This document shows, one piece after another, positions 25,453-34,175 of a DNA stretch of 42,249 nucleotides. Below the pieces are notes generated by a model. It had not been told where the DNA came from. It saw only the letters and a list, made by a program, of their open reading frames with translations, and made no database searches. The DNA lies in assembly GCA_023251625.1 (NCBI GenBank), contig JAHEYK010000001.1:1-42249 (forward strand). Direction: 5' to 3'. The stretch's first letter is position 1. Every line of letters begins with the position of its first letter. The DNA is from Bacteroidota bacterium (GTDB lineage: Bacteria > Bacteroidota > Bacteroidia > Palsa-948). Position numbers and translations under genes: made by a program.

Positions 25453-26676
25453 TTAATCAAGTTTGACATGCATAAAAATAGAATGGCCAACATCCTGATT
25501 ACCATAAGCAAATTTTGTGCCGAGGATATTAAATGAATTATCCGCATTCTGATTTATAAGCAAACCCTTCGCGCTCTGCTTCTCGGCGAGGTTCTTTCTG
25601 TAAATCTCATTCCCATTCTTGTCAATTTTGATCGCTAGCATGGAACTCGCGTAGTCTGCCTGAGGAAATTGATTGTAGGTAGAGATTCCAAATAAAATAA
25701 AATTACCATCATTCGTAGCAACAGAAGAAAAACAAAAATCTTGCTTAGGGTTACTCATATTTTTCATCCACAAAGTGTCCAGATTCTGGTTAACCACAGC
25801 GGCCGTATAGTTATATTGATATGTTACATTTTCCCCAACATCAGCAAATCCGGTTATCAAAAAATTATTATTAGATTCGATGACATTAGTATAATTATTT
25901 TCCCAACTATTCGGAGGCGGGAAACGATAGTGTCGTTCGGCTATAAATGTACCGTCAGACTGAAATGAAGCGACATAGCCATATGAAAGATAATTATTGG
26001 GATCAGTATACGATCCAACAAAAATAAAATTGCCGCTTGACGCTTCAATCATTTTATTAATAAACCCAGTTGTTTTAAAATTCTTTTTAGTCCATAGCGT
26101 GTCCCCTGTGCTCGATATTAAATACAGATAGTAGAAATACGAACTCGCGCTCTGATCGTAAACATTGGCTCCAATCAGGACATTTCCGTTGGTCAGGGGT
26201 AAAATATTTTCAGAGTACACAGAAATGCTAGTAAAATTATCAATTCTCTTTTCAAATACCTTTTGTCCTGATAAATCAAATTTAATCCCCTTTAAAAAGC
26301 TTGTATCCTGGGTAATCTGCATGGCAACCGCCACATACCCATCGCTTACAGTACAAATACCACCAATATTTACCCATGAATAATTTGTAATATTAACAAT
26401 AGCTGGCTTAAAATCATATTTCCATCCAATACTTCCATCCGAATTAATCTTGATGATTTTTCTATTCAATGGAGAATTGATCAAATTGTCAATAAAAATT
26501 CTTTCCTTGCAATAGGTAATAAATCCATTGTCATTGGTTTTAGCACCCCCCACAACGCTGAAATCATAACTTTTAATTGCTGACTCGCCCTCCGATGGGA
26601 GGTCATCCTTTTTACATCCAGCGAATAGGAAAAGAATTAAAGTAAAGACAGCAAGTGTTTTATGCATTGTATACAT
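25453..26676 (-). CDS. Propeller-like lipoprotein
   Basis: 407 residues; starting at M4 (26667) is equally possible. Lipobox LFAGC after MHKTLAVFTLILF, followed by KKDDLPSEGES, so lipid-anchored. The body repeats a pattern of the form NGNFxxxGxx then a short loop, then KINSDGxIxW/ TLWxK, about six times, as in PQQ-like or delta-60 type beta-propellers; no catalytic residue is evident. The start codon is one base from the stop of the upstream SPOR/beta-barrel gene, which points to translational coupling. The gene is clearly richer in A+T than the genes around it. It may be the surface-exposed end of the nSTAND operon, but a propeller of this type is also common on its own. Confidence 0.75.
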   Translation of the reverse strand: MYTMHKTLAVFTLILFLFAGCKKDDLPSEGESAIKSYDFSVVGGAKTNDNGFITYCKERIFIDNLINSPLNRKIIKINSDGSIGWKYDFKPAIVNITNYSWVNIGGICTVSDGYVAVAMQITQDTSFLKGIKFDLSGQKVFEKRIDNFTSISVYSENILPLTNGNVLIGANVYDQSASSYFYYLYLISSTGDTLWTKKNFKTTGFINKMIEASSGNFIFVGSYTDPNNYLSYGYVASFQSDGTFIAERHYRFPPPNSWENNYTNVIESNNNFLITGFADVGENVTYQYNYTAAVVNQNLDTLWMKNMSNPKQDFCFSSVATNDGNFILFGISTYNQFPQADYASSMLAIKIDKNGNEIYRKNLAEKQSAKGLLINQNADNSFNILGTKFAYGNQDVGHSIFMHVKLD

Positions 26677-26677
26677 A

Positions 26678-28156
26678 TTATTTTCTTAATGTTTTAACAT
26701 GGTAATGAAAAATATATGCCACGGAGACAGATACCTGGATTTTGTTTATTGTTACTGCGTTATCAATATAGTAATATTTTAGAATCAATTCTTCATTATT
26801 TAATCTATTGAACGAATTGGTAAAATAATTCATTCCAATAACGTATCGTCCATCTGCATGAAACATAAAATTTTTTATCCTGCGAGAGCATCCTGCGCCA
26901 ACAACAATTCCATAAATAGCATCTGTTCTCAAGGGTCTTTGATCTATACTATTTCCACTAATTGAAAAGTGGTCTGACTCGTTGGTAGTGGGATCCGTGG
27001 CGGTGTACTGCACTGAAATATCAGCAACCGCTCTGCGTAGCATACTATAGTTCATTCCAAGTATTATAAATGGCTTCATTGCCTTAGCTCCAAAATACTT
27101 TTTTAAATACAATGGAGTAGACAAATAGCTTAAGTTTTCATTGTACATCGCACTAAAATTATTCACAGCTCCCTGAAGATTTCGCGTGTAACTCAGAGAC
27201 GAATAATCGAGACCTAAATTGACCGAAATATTATTAAGAAATTCAAATTCAACATACCCCCCAACATCATATCCAGGCGAAGATTTATATGGAGCGCTGT
27301 AATCAACGCCTTCTAGTACCGAATAAGTCTTCGCATTAGAATAAATTGCATCATTAAATCCAAAATGCAATCCCAGCGACAGCATAGGCCTCACAGAAAT
27401 TTTATTCAAACGGGTGTAAAAATCTTCCTGGTAAGCGCCTTCTTTTGGTTTAAAATTAGGATTGGTGCTCATTAATTTTATCAGGGCATGATCCGTTTCC
27501 GGAATATTATCCTTTTCCAGGTTAACGCGTGCACGAATGATCCAGGCATCTTCACGTTCGCGTTTTGAGAGGTGACAGTCTTTCATTCCATTTTCAAGCA
27601 AGCTAAGGCATCGGTCATATTCACCGCTGTGATACAGTTCGTCCGCATCTTTGATCAGCGAAACACAATTGACCTGATCTGTATTTATTTTTTTAGTTGA
27701 GGCCGTTTGCTCATCCACTTTACTCAAGCCTTCATCTTCGATCACCGGAACAGCCGCCTTAGCAGAGTCGGCACCGGCATGATTTGCAGTATCTGCTTTT
27801 GGAGCAGTTGCAGGAACCACCGGCCCGGAACTTGCCGGAGCTGAACTTTTATTCACTTCCAGGAGAATTCGTTTTTTATCTTTTATACCCACTACAAAAG
27901 CATCTTTTTGCCCTTTTGCCTGTAATTCTTTTCTGTATGCATCGGCAGCATTAAATGTTTTGAATGAGCCTGATGTGTAAACGTATAAACTGTCATGTGT
28001 GCGGATAAGGTTGAGGTCTTTGACCATAAAATTATCTTTTGCAACTTCTTTTTTAAATGCACCCAGCTGCACGCTGTATAACGTGTCCTGCGCACGCAAT
28101 TGCACAAATAGCACTGTGAAAACAAATAATAATAAAACCCTATATTTCATTTTCAT
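26678..28156 (-). CDS. SPOR-domain / TPR-like / beta-barrel outer membrane protein
   Basis: 492 residues. Signal peptide 1-22 (ending LRAQ). Residues 24-98 look like a SPOR domain (YSVQLGAFKKEVAKDNF ... FVVGIKDKKRILL), the fold that binds denuded peptidoglycan glycans. About 104-160 is a Pro/Ala/Thr linker. About 163-252 is a helical, TPR-like pair (ADELYHSGEYDRCLSLLENG). From about 255 the sequence turns into alternating strands (PMLSLGLHFGFNDA ...) with Tyr/Asn-rich turns, ending VSVSVAYIFHYHVK: a porin-like barrel of perhaps eight strands. So it could bridge peptidoglycan and outer membrane. It starts 23 bases after the nSTAND gene. The barrel half is noticeably A+T-rich compared with the first half. 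Confidence 0.75.
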   Translation of the reverse strand: MKMKYRVLLLFVFTVLFVQLRAQDTLYSVQLGAFKKEVAKDNFMVKDLNLIRTHDSLYVYTSGSFKTFNAADAYRKELQAKGQKDAFVVGIKDKKRILLEVNKSSAPASSGPVVPATAPKADTANHAGADSAKAAVPVIEDEGLSKVDEQTASTKKINTDQVNCVSLIKDADELYHSGEYDRCLSLLENGMKDCHLSKREREDAWIIRARVNLEKDNIPETDHALIKLMSTNPNFKPKEGAYQEDFYTRLNKISVRPMLSLGLHFGFNDAIYSNAKTYSVLEGVDYSAPYKSSPGYDVGGYVEFEFLNNISVNLGLDYSSLSYTRNLQGAVNNFSAMYNENLSYLSTPLYLKKYFGAKAMKPFIILGMNYSMLRRAVADISVQYTATDPTTNESDHFSISGNSIDQRPLRTDAIYGIVVGAGCSRRIKNFMFHADGRYVIGMNYFTNSFNRLNNEELILKYYYIDNAVTINKIQVSVSVAYIFHYHVKTLRK

Positions 28157-28179
28157 AATGCGAATTTTAAACGGCCCCG

Positions 28180-31100
28180 CTATAAATTACTGCAGGTCTT
28201 TTCGTATTCTATTTTATTGCCTACGTATTGCTTCCATTCATTTGAGCTCATGTTGCGTTTTAGCACCGCACATAATTTGTCCGCGATCTTAGTGGTAGAT
28301 GATTCCCATACGCGAATGGTCTTATCCTCACATCCTGCAATGATCCGGTCATCCGCACTGATAGCCAGGCTTCGGACCTTTGTCTTATGATCTTTCAGTA
28401 AAATAGGCTTACGGTCAAGATGATCCGCATCGTAGATCTTGATGGTCTTATCTGCACATGCAATGACCATCATATTCGCTTTTTTATTCAGGCAAATCAT
28501 TTCTATTCCCACCGTATTATTGTCGCTCAGTTTTTTATTTGTATAAGCAGAGGAGTTCAGATCGAATAAGCGTATCTCTCCGGTTGAAAAGCCTGCGATG
28601 AGCGTATTCTTACGTGTATTCAGCGCAAATGACAACGCCATCGAGCCTTGTGCAGTATATATTTTTTTGTGCTCTCCTGTAGAAACTGTTATCAATTCTA
28701 TGTTTCCGTCTTCGGTACCTGCAGCAAGGGTGCTGTTGTCAATAAAGCTCATGGCTCTGACAAATGAGGATAGCGGAATGGTTTTGATATTGGAGGCAAC
28801 AGCCTGTTTCATATCCCAGATGATGATCGTATTATCCTTTCCGGATGTTGCCATGTAATTTCCATCTGGGCTGAATACTGCTTTCCGGAGAAGCCCTGTA
28901 TGCCCTTTCAATTCCACGTTGGACATTTTACCTGCTTTATCAGTACTCCATACGCAAACCATATTATTTTCATGCCCGGTCACTAATATATTTCCATCAG
29001 GGCTAAAAGTTAAAAAATCAACAGGGCTTTTGTATTTGAAAGGCACGGTGCTTAGTATTTTGCCCGAAGCTATATCCCATTTATTCATGAGCCCGTCTTT
29101 CCCGGCAACTGATACAGAACCATCGCTATGGATCGCCATCGCTTTCACTTCGGCATTTTCTCCTTTCAGCACCCCGGCATTATTTCCCGTTAAAGCTGCG
29201 TAAGAAGCCCTGACCCCTTCGTAGATGACCGGATCCTGAACCTGTCCTTCATTTTTCTTGGTGAAGAGGTATCCCTGCAAGGCAAGCAGGCCCTGAAGCT
29301 GAGCATCGCTGTTTATAGAGGCAGACTTGAGAGAAATATTTTGAGCCACAGAAATTAAGGTGAGCTGCTTTGCTTTATTCTCCGCGCTTTCCGCTTTTAT
29401 TTTTTCCTGTTCAGAAATTTGCCTTTGCTTTTCTGCATTGGCTGCTTCGCTCTTTGCTATCGCCGATTGTTTCTGGGCATTCTCTGCTTCTCGTACGGCC
29501 TGCTCTTTGGATACGAGTGCTTCATTCTTAGATAGCAGCGCCAATTGTTTTGCTTGCAGAGCTGTATCTTTTGCAGCAATCGCCATGTTCTCACTTACCT
29601 GTGCCTTCTGCTGAGCCTGCAACGCTTCGTCTTTCGAATGGATCGCCTCTTCCTTGGATCGTACAGCTTCTTCTGTTTTTTTATTGGCAATTTCCCCCTG
29701 CTCAATAGCTTTTTGTCTTTCTATCACCGCCCATATGGTGAAACAGGATAATATAACCACCACCGTACAGACGGACGCGATAAGGAGGGTCCTTTTTCTG
29801 CTGATAGCACTACGACTGGACTTAATGAAATTTCTTAATTCAACAATGGTCTTTTCTGCTTTTGCATCTTTCTCTTCAAGGGTCGCTTTGGAATTATCAT
29901 ATTTCTTCAGCCAGTATTTATTCGGGTTGAAGTCGTAATACCATTTTTCGAAATAAGATAAAGTTCCCAAAGGCAAATAATAGAGGCTGGATTTTTTATT
30001 CGCCAGCCAGCGCTGCAATTGTTTATTGAGATCAAGGAAATTCAACCAGTTTTCGTTTTCTTCTTTTGCCCATTGCAGGAGCAGTTCCCAGTTCCGGATC
30101 AGGCTCTCGTGGGTAATATCCAGTACATCCGTTGGTTTTAACTGGTGCGAGGGTTCGTTGTCGGGAACAAAAGGTTTCAGAAATGTATTGCCCTGAAGGC
30201 GGAAAATATTCAGCACACCACCGATCATATCTGTGGTGATGTTTGGTTTATTGATGATGTCGGTAATTTCCTGCAAGGTCATACGGTTGCGGACCGCTCT
30301 CGAAGCATCGATCTTTGTAAGCGACTGAAATGTTTTTTTAATAATGAACTCTGCTTCTTCTTTGCTTATTTTATTTCCGGAATGTGAATTATAGTAATCA
30401 GCAGCTGTTTCGTATAGTGTATTGGCATGGGCGTTCAATACATTTTCCAGCGAAGGCTTTAGAAAAAAAGGCTTTTTGAACGGCTGAATGTCAGAAAACC
30501 ATTTGCTGAAAACAGGACGGTCAGTTTCTGGTAGGTATCGCTCCTGCAGGCCGGCTAGCTTAGCCAGGTGAACGAGGTCCATCTGTGCATTTCCGGTATC
30601 TGCCGCTAACCAAACCTGGTTTAGGGCGTGCTGCAGAACAGGAAGCTGGTCAAAGCCCTCTCCCAATTCATTGATCAGCGTTTCAGAAAGGCGGTTGGCA
30701 ATTTTATTTCCGCTTAAGGTAGCAGGGTCCTCAATGACCTGAAATATCTCTTTTCGTTTTAGACGCGGAACAAAGAACTGGCTGTAGCCTATATATTCGG
30801 GCAAACCCCTGAAGGAGGCGCATTGTCCGATATAATCTGAGCGCATCGTGCAGATGATGTAAATGGGAAGGTCTTCTGCCAGTGCGATCTTGGATGTTTC
30901 AAGCAGCAGGTTTACGACTGTTTGCGAGGGGATGGAAATATTCCCATCGCTGTAATTTTCGGGATTTGTAAAAAATTCTTCAAACTGATCTACGAGGATT
31001 AGCAGGTTTGCGCCTTTTCGTTTTAATTTCTTTTTTTCAGCATCGTTTGCATTTTTCCACTGCTCATTTTTTTCGTCAACGTAAAAAGAAGATGATTTGT

Positions 31101-31461
31101 AAATGTTAACGAGGGAAGAAAATCCGTAGCCGAGTTCTTTTTCAACTTTAGCTGCATCTCCCAGTTCAAGCTGCTGGGTTAAAGCGATCGCAAAATTTGT
31201 AAGAGGCGTTCTTTCCGGGCGAAAATCGGCAATGACCCAGTTGTTATACTTTGCTTTAAAAAATCCTGCCCGGGCATTGGGTATTATTCCGGCATATACG
31301 ATAGATGATTTTCCATCGCCCGAAGCACCGGTAAGCATCAAGAATTTTCGCTCCTCTAACTGGGATATTATTTTTTTAACGTGTTCTTCTCTCCCTTTAA
31401 AATAAATAGATTCGTCTTCGTTGAAGGGTCTAAGGCCTGGATATGGACAGATAGATGACAC
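28180..31461 (-). CDS. Membrane-spanning nSTAND NTPase with coiled coil and WD40 propeller
   Basis: 1093 residues; start is GTG (SSICPYPGLRPF follows), as no ATG is available nearby. Residues 5-28 (PYPGLRPFNEDESIYFKGRE) are the hallmark of the nSTAND1 family. Walker A GASGDGKSS at 45-53; Walker B LLILVDQFEEF at 153-163; a sensor-like TMRSDYIG at 205-212; LPVLQHAL at 273-280; and DITHESLIRNW at 448-458. One membrane segment lies at about 558-580, preceded by SRKRT. A long Ala/Lys/Glu coiled coil (about 581-705) and a WD40 propeller of about seven blades (about 765-1075) follow. By the positive-inside rule the NTPase is cytoplasmic and the propeller periplasmic. STAND proteins are ligand-triggered oligomerising switches. 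The preceding gene encodes a TIR-like protein. Confidence 0.87.
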   Translation of the reverse strand: MSSICPYPGLRPFNEDESIYFKGREEHVKKIISQLEERKFLMLTGASGDGKSSIVYAGIIPNARAGFFKAKYNNWVIADFRPERTPLTNFAIALTQQLELGDAAKVEKELGYGFSSLVNIYKSSSFYVDEKNEQWKNANDAEKKKLKRKGANLLILVDQFEEFFTNPENYSDGNISIPSQTVVNLLLETSKIALAEDLPIYIICTMRSDYIGQCASFRGLPEYIGYSQFFVPRLKRKEIFQVIEDPATLSGNKIANRLSETLINELGEGFDQLPVLQHALNQVWLAADTGNAQMDLVHLAKLAGLQERYLPETDRPVFSKWFSDIQPFKKPFFLKPSLENVLNAHANTLYETAADYYNSHSGNKISKEEAEFIIKKTFQSLTKIDASRAVRNRMTLQEITDIINKPNITTDMIGGVLNIFRLQGNTFLKPFVPDNEPSHQLKPTDVLDITHESLIRNWELLLQWAKEENENWLNFLDLNKQLQRWLANKKSSLYYLPLGTLSYFEKWYYDFNPNKYWLKKYDNSKATLEEKDAKAEKTIVELRNFIKSSRSAISRKRTLLIASVCTVVVILSCFTIWAVIERQKAIEQGEIANKKTEEAVRSKEEAIHSKDEALQAQQKAQVSENMAIAAKDTALQAKQLALLSKNEALVSKEQAVREAENAQKQSAIAKSEAANAEKQRQISEQEKIKAESAENKAKQLTLISVAQNISLKSASINSDAQLQGLLALQGYLFTKKNEGQVQDPVIYEGVRASYAALTGNNAGVLKGENAEVKAMAIHSDGSVSVAGKDGLMNKWDIASGKILSTVPFKYKSPVDFLTFSPDGNILVTGHENNMVCVWSTDKAGKMSNVELKGHTGLLRKAVFSPDGNYMATSGKDNTIIIWDMKQAVASNIKTIPLSSFVRAMSFIDNSTLAAGTEDGNIELITVSTGEHKKIYTAQGSMALSFALNTRKNTLIAGFSTGEIRLFDLNSSAYTNKKLSDNNTVGIEMICLNKKANMMVIACADKTIKIYDADHLDRKPILLKDHKTKVRSLAISADDRIIAGCEDKTIRVWESSTTKIADKLCAVLKRNMSSNEWKQYVGNKIEYEKTCSNL

Positions 31462-31503
31462 AAATGGACTAATTAGTAATTGGTAAAATTATTCTTTGCT
31501 GTT

Positions 31504-32391
31504 TTATATTTTCCCTTCCAATACTTTGTCGTATTGCACTTTTATTTCAAGCGGAATTAACTCTCCGGCAACGATCAGGGAGATCACTTTAGGCGCTTTG
31601 AATTTTTTATTCATGTTGGTTTCGGTATTATCATCACCGATGAGCAGAATGGGGGTATGTGACGAAGCGCCACCTACCTGTTTCCATACCTGCTGCACAA
31701 ATGGCAATGCCCACTCGGATGTTTCTTTAAAGTAAACTACAGCCAATTTGGATTTTCCTATCTGCTGAGAACAGAATTCTGAGTAATCCATATCGCTGTC
31801 CTGCACAATGGTGAGTTTCTCTACATCCACAATATCACTCAGCATGTCAATCACATTGCCGGCTTCGCCCTCATCGAGCTGATTGCATATAAGGAACACC
31901 TCTGCTTCTTTGATATCAAATTTTACTTTTTCTACCGAAGTAAGCATGGAACGTATATCGTCTACCAGCTGAATGGGGGAAGCAATATTGGTGAACATCA
32001 TGTTCTTTGCAATACTGTTCCGGATCTCATTGATAAATGCTTCCTGTGCAGGTTCTTTGTCGGCAGCTAGCACTTCGGTAGGATACCAGATGAATATTTT
32101 GAAATCAGGATTTGCATTTAATTTTTTTCTTGCTTCGTTCAATTGGTATTTAGCAAGAGAGGTATTCGGATCAGTAGGCAGGGTTTGGCCGAAATCGCGG
32201 CTTAAAATATGAATGGAGCAATTAGCTTGTTGAATAGCCCCGGCTACAGTTTGTGTAAAATCATTTCCGGGATCTGTTGATTTTTGACAGTCCAGAATGT
32301 TCATGCCCGCCCTTTGTAAAATAGAGAGCAGGTTATTCCGAAAGTCAATACTTTGATCAAAAGAGCCTGCCAAAAATACGGATGGAGTCAT
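31504..32391 (-). CDS. TIR-like / DUF4062-like protein with two tandem domains
   Basis: 295 residues, no signal peptide. Two domains of a TIR-like flavodoxin fold seem to occur in tandem. Domain 1 (about 3-150) has VFLAGS, a helix, then a conserved CSIHILSRDFG strand-loop and E86 in the YQLNEARKKL segment, where TIR NADases carry the catalytic Glu of WxxxE. Domain 2 (about 163-275) has AEVFLICN, then KLAVVYFKETSEW, and lacks an equivalent Glu. Assignment to TIR versus the related DUF4062 fold is uncertain from sequence alone. It lies 42 bases upstream of the nSTAND gene and is the first gene of the operon, a pairing familiar from STAND-based signalling. Function as an effector or adaptor is inference. 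Confidence 0.6.
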   Translation of the reverse strand: MTPSVFLAGSFDQSIDFRNNLLSILQRAGMNILDCQKSTDPGNDFTQTVAGAIQQANCSIHILSRDFGQTLPTDPNTSLAKYQLNEARKKLNANPDFKIFIWYPTEVLAADKEPAQEAFINEIRNSIAKNMMFTNIASPIQLVDDIRSMLTSVEKVKFDIKEAEVFLICNQLDEGEAGNVIDMLSDIVDVEKLTIVQDSDMDYSEFCSQQIGKSKLAVVYFKETSEWALPFVQQVWKQVGGASSHTPILLIGDDNTETNMNKKFKAPKVISLIVAGELIPLEIKVQYDKVLEGKI

Positions 32392-32560
32392 AAAAAGAAG
32401 TTGCTGCGAAAGTATGAAATTTTATGGCATGAAATAAGTTTTTTAGGGTGTAATCCATTAATATTCAATTCATTTTCCCTCATTTTGGGTTAACTTCCAA
32501 GCTGTTGATTTTAACTCAAATAGTCCAGACACGGGGCTGATGATTGATACCCCTAATACA

Positions 32561-32568
32561 TATCTTTG
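32561..32568 (+). promoter_or_regulatory. -7 box TATCTTTG of the BstA/YfiT-like gene
   Basis: Exact TAnnTTTG match, 16 bases before the ATG. A TTG at 32544 is only 14 bases upstream, shorter than usual. The remainder of the 193-base divergent gap (32392-32584) is A/T-rich; a degenerate TACTTTCG near 32415 on the minus strand might serve the TIR-like gene. Confidence 0.5.
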
Positions 32569-32584
32569 CTAAAATATTTTTACC

Positions 32585-33127
32585 ATGGAAACCCTCACCT
32601 TAGACCAGCTCAAATACCCCACCGGAAAATTTTCTTTCAACGCCAATGCGGATGAAAAGGAAATAAAACAATGGATCGCTTTAATGGAAGAACATCCTTC
32701 CCAGCTGCGGAAAGCAGTGAAAGGATTGAACGACTCTCAGCTCGACACACCCTACCGCGATGGGGGCTGGACTGTAAGGCAAGTGGTGCACCACCTGGCC
32801 GACAGCCATATGAATGCATATACACGTTTTAAACTTGCGCTCACCGAAGATCATCCCACCATCAAACCGTATGATGAAAAACTCTGGGCCGAAATGGATG
32901 ATGCAAAAAATCTTCCGGTAGAAATTTCACTTTCTATTTTAGATGCTTTGCACTCCCGCATGGTACACATGCTGAAAAAAATATCTCCTTCTGATTATTC
33001 CAAAAGCGTTTTTCATCCTGAAAGCAAGCGCGAGATGTCTGTTAAGTTTTTAATGAACCTTTACTCCTGGCATGGAAAACACCATGCCGCGCAGATCACT
33101 TTTTTGAGGGAGAGATCTAATTGGTAG
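32585..33127 (+). CDS. DinB/YfiT family putative metal-dependent hydrolase (BstA-like)
   Basis: 180 residues, starting METLTLDQLKYPTGKF as in YfiT proteins. The DinB four-helix fold metal triad is present: H70 (or H69) in RQVVHHLADSH, and H163/H167 in SWHGKHHAAQ. Bacillus YfiT and BstA relatives bind a nickel or zinc ion and BstA transfers bacillithiol to electrophiles; whether this organism makes bacillithiol cannot be told here. Cytoplasmic. Transcribed alone from a TATCTTTG box, and followed directly by a C/G-rich palindromic repeat. Confidence 0.85.
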   Translation: METLTLDQLKYPTGKFSFNANADEKEIKQWIALMEEHPSQLRKAVKGLNDSQLDTPYRDGGWTVRQVVHHLADSHMNAYTRFKLALTEDHPTIKPYDEKLWAEMDDAKNLPVEISLSILDALHSRMVHMLKKISPSDYSKSVFHPESKREMSVKFLMNLYSWHGKHHAAQITFLRERSNW

Positions 33128-33131
33128 GTGT

Positions 33132-33157
33132 CCCCCTCTTTAGGGGGTAGGGGGAGG
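33132..33157. repeat. C/G-rich palindromic repeat copy
   Basis: ccccct-cttt-aggggg forms a 6-bp hairpin, followed by tagggggagg. It sits 5 bases after the YfiT-like stop codon and may double as terminator. Same general form as the copies at 2421, 37783, 37846 and 38593. Confidence 0.6.
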
Positions 33158-33183
33158 CAGCGGTTATATATTCCCCATTTAAT

Positions 33184-33191
33184 TACCTTTG
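33184..33191 (+). promoter_or_regulatory. -7 box TACCTTTG of metF
   Basis: Exact TAnnTTTG match 20 bases before the metF ATG. A TTG at -33 is not evident. Confidence 0.5.
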
Positions 33192-33211
33192 CCATCCTTA
33201 TTAAATAAGTA

Positions 33212-34168
33212 ATGAAAGTTATTGATCACATCAAGCAGTCTAAGTCCACGCTCTTCTCGATAGAGATACTTCCTCCTTTAAAAGGGAAAAGCATCCAGTC
33301 TATCTATAACATCATTGACCCGCTTCAGGAATTCAAACCCTCGTTCGTAGACGTTACCTATCACCGGGAGGAATATGTTTATAAAAAGCGCGAAGGAGGA
33401 TATCTTGAAAAAGTTTCTACACGCAAGCGCCCCGGCACAGTAGGCATCTGTGCAGCGATCATGAACAGGTATAAGATCGATACCGTTCCTCATATCATCT
33501 GCGGAGGATTTACAAAAGAAGAAACAGAAAGTGCACTCATTGACCTGCAATTTTTGGGTATCGACAACGTGCTTGTGCTACGCGGTGATGCCGTGAAGAA
33601 CGAACGCTCATTTATTCCTGAACCGGGAGGAAATGCATACGCGATCGATCTCGTGAAGCAGGTGGTGAATATGAACAAAGGATCTTACCTGCATGAAGAT
33701 GAAATGGTGGAAGTCACTCCTACTAATTTCTGCATTGGAGTGGCGGGCTATCCTGAAAAACATTTTGAAGCACCTAATATGACGTCCGATATGCGCCACC
33801 TGAAAACAAAAGTGGATGCTGGCGCTCAATACATTGTCACACAAATGTTCTATGACAACCAAAAATATTTCGACTTCGTAAAAAAGTGCAGAGAAATGGA
33901 TATTAATGTTCCCATCGTTCCGGGACTGAAAGTAATGACCACAAAAGCGCAGGCATCCATTCTTCCTAAAACATTTTTCCTTGACATTCCTCAGGATCTG
34001 ATGGAATCAATAGACAAATGCAAAAGCGACAACGATGCAAAAGAGGTTGGAATAGAGTGGGCCATCAAACAGGCAAAGGAACTTATCAAGTTCGGAGCGC
34101 CTGTACTTCATTTTTATACTATGGGAAGCGCAGAGCCGGTACGCAGAGTAGCTTCTAAAGTTTTTTAA
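33212..34168 (+). CDS. metF: Methylenetetrahydrofolate reductase
   Basis: 318 residues. It has the MetF N-terminus with SIEILPPLKG (the catalytic Glu is in FSIEILPP, near residue 18), the VDVTYH and LVLRGD motifs of the TIM barrel that hold FAD (RGD at about 129-131), and the C-terminal GVPVLHFYTMG-like segment (APVLHFYTMGS at about 294-304). It reduces 5,10-methylene-THF to 5-methyl-THF for methionine synthesis in the cytoplasm. It stands alone here; no metH or metE lies nearby, and no SAM riboswitch was seen in the short leader, which carries a TACCTTTG -7 box. Confidence 0.93.
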   Translation: MKVIDHIKQSKSTLFSIEILPPLKGKSIQSIYNIIDPLQEFKPSFVDVTYHREEYVYKKREGGYLEKVSTRKRPGTVGICAAIMNRYKIDTVPHIICGGFTKEETESALIDLQFLGIDNVLVLRGDAVKNERSFIPEPGGNAYAIDLVKQVVNMNKGSYLHEDEMVEVTPTNFCIGVAGYPEKHFEAPNMTSDMRHLKTKVDAGAQYIVTQMFYDNQKYFDFVKKCREMDINVPIVPGLKVMTTKAQASILPKTFFLDIPQDLMESIDKCKSDNDAKEVGIEWAIKQAKELIKFGAPVLHFYTMGSAEPVRRVASKVF

Positions 34169-34175
34169 AACAGTA

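Noticed and set aside
24149-32391. Known antiphage system such as Avs or Thoeris
   Set aside because: The NTPase is nSTAND1-type with a WD40 propeller and membrane segment, and I see no nuclease or SIR2 effector or ThsA-like protein; only a resemblance in TIR/STAND logic remains.
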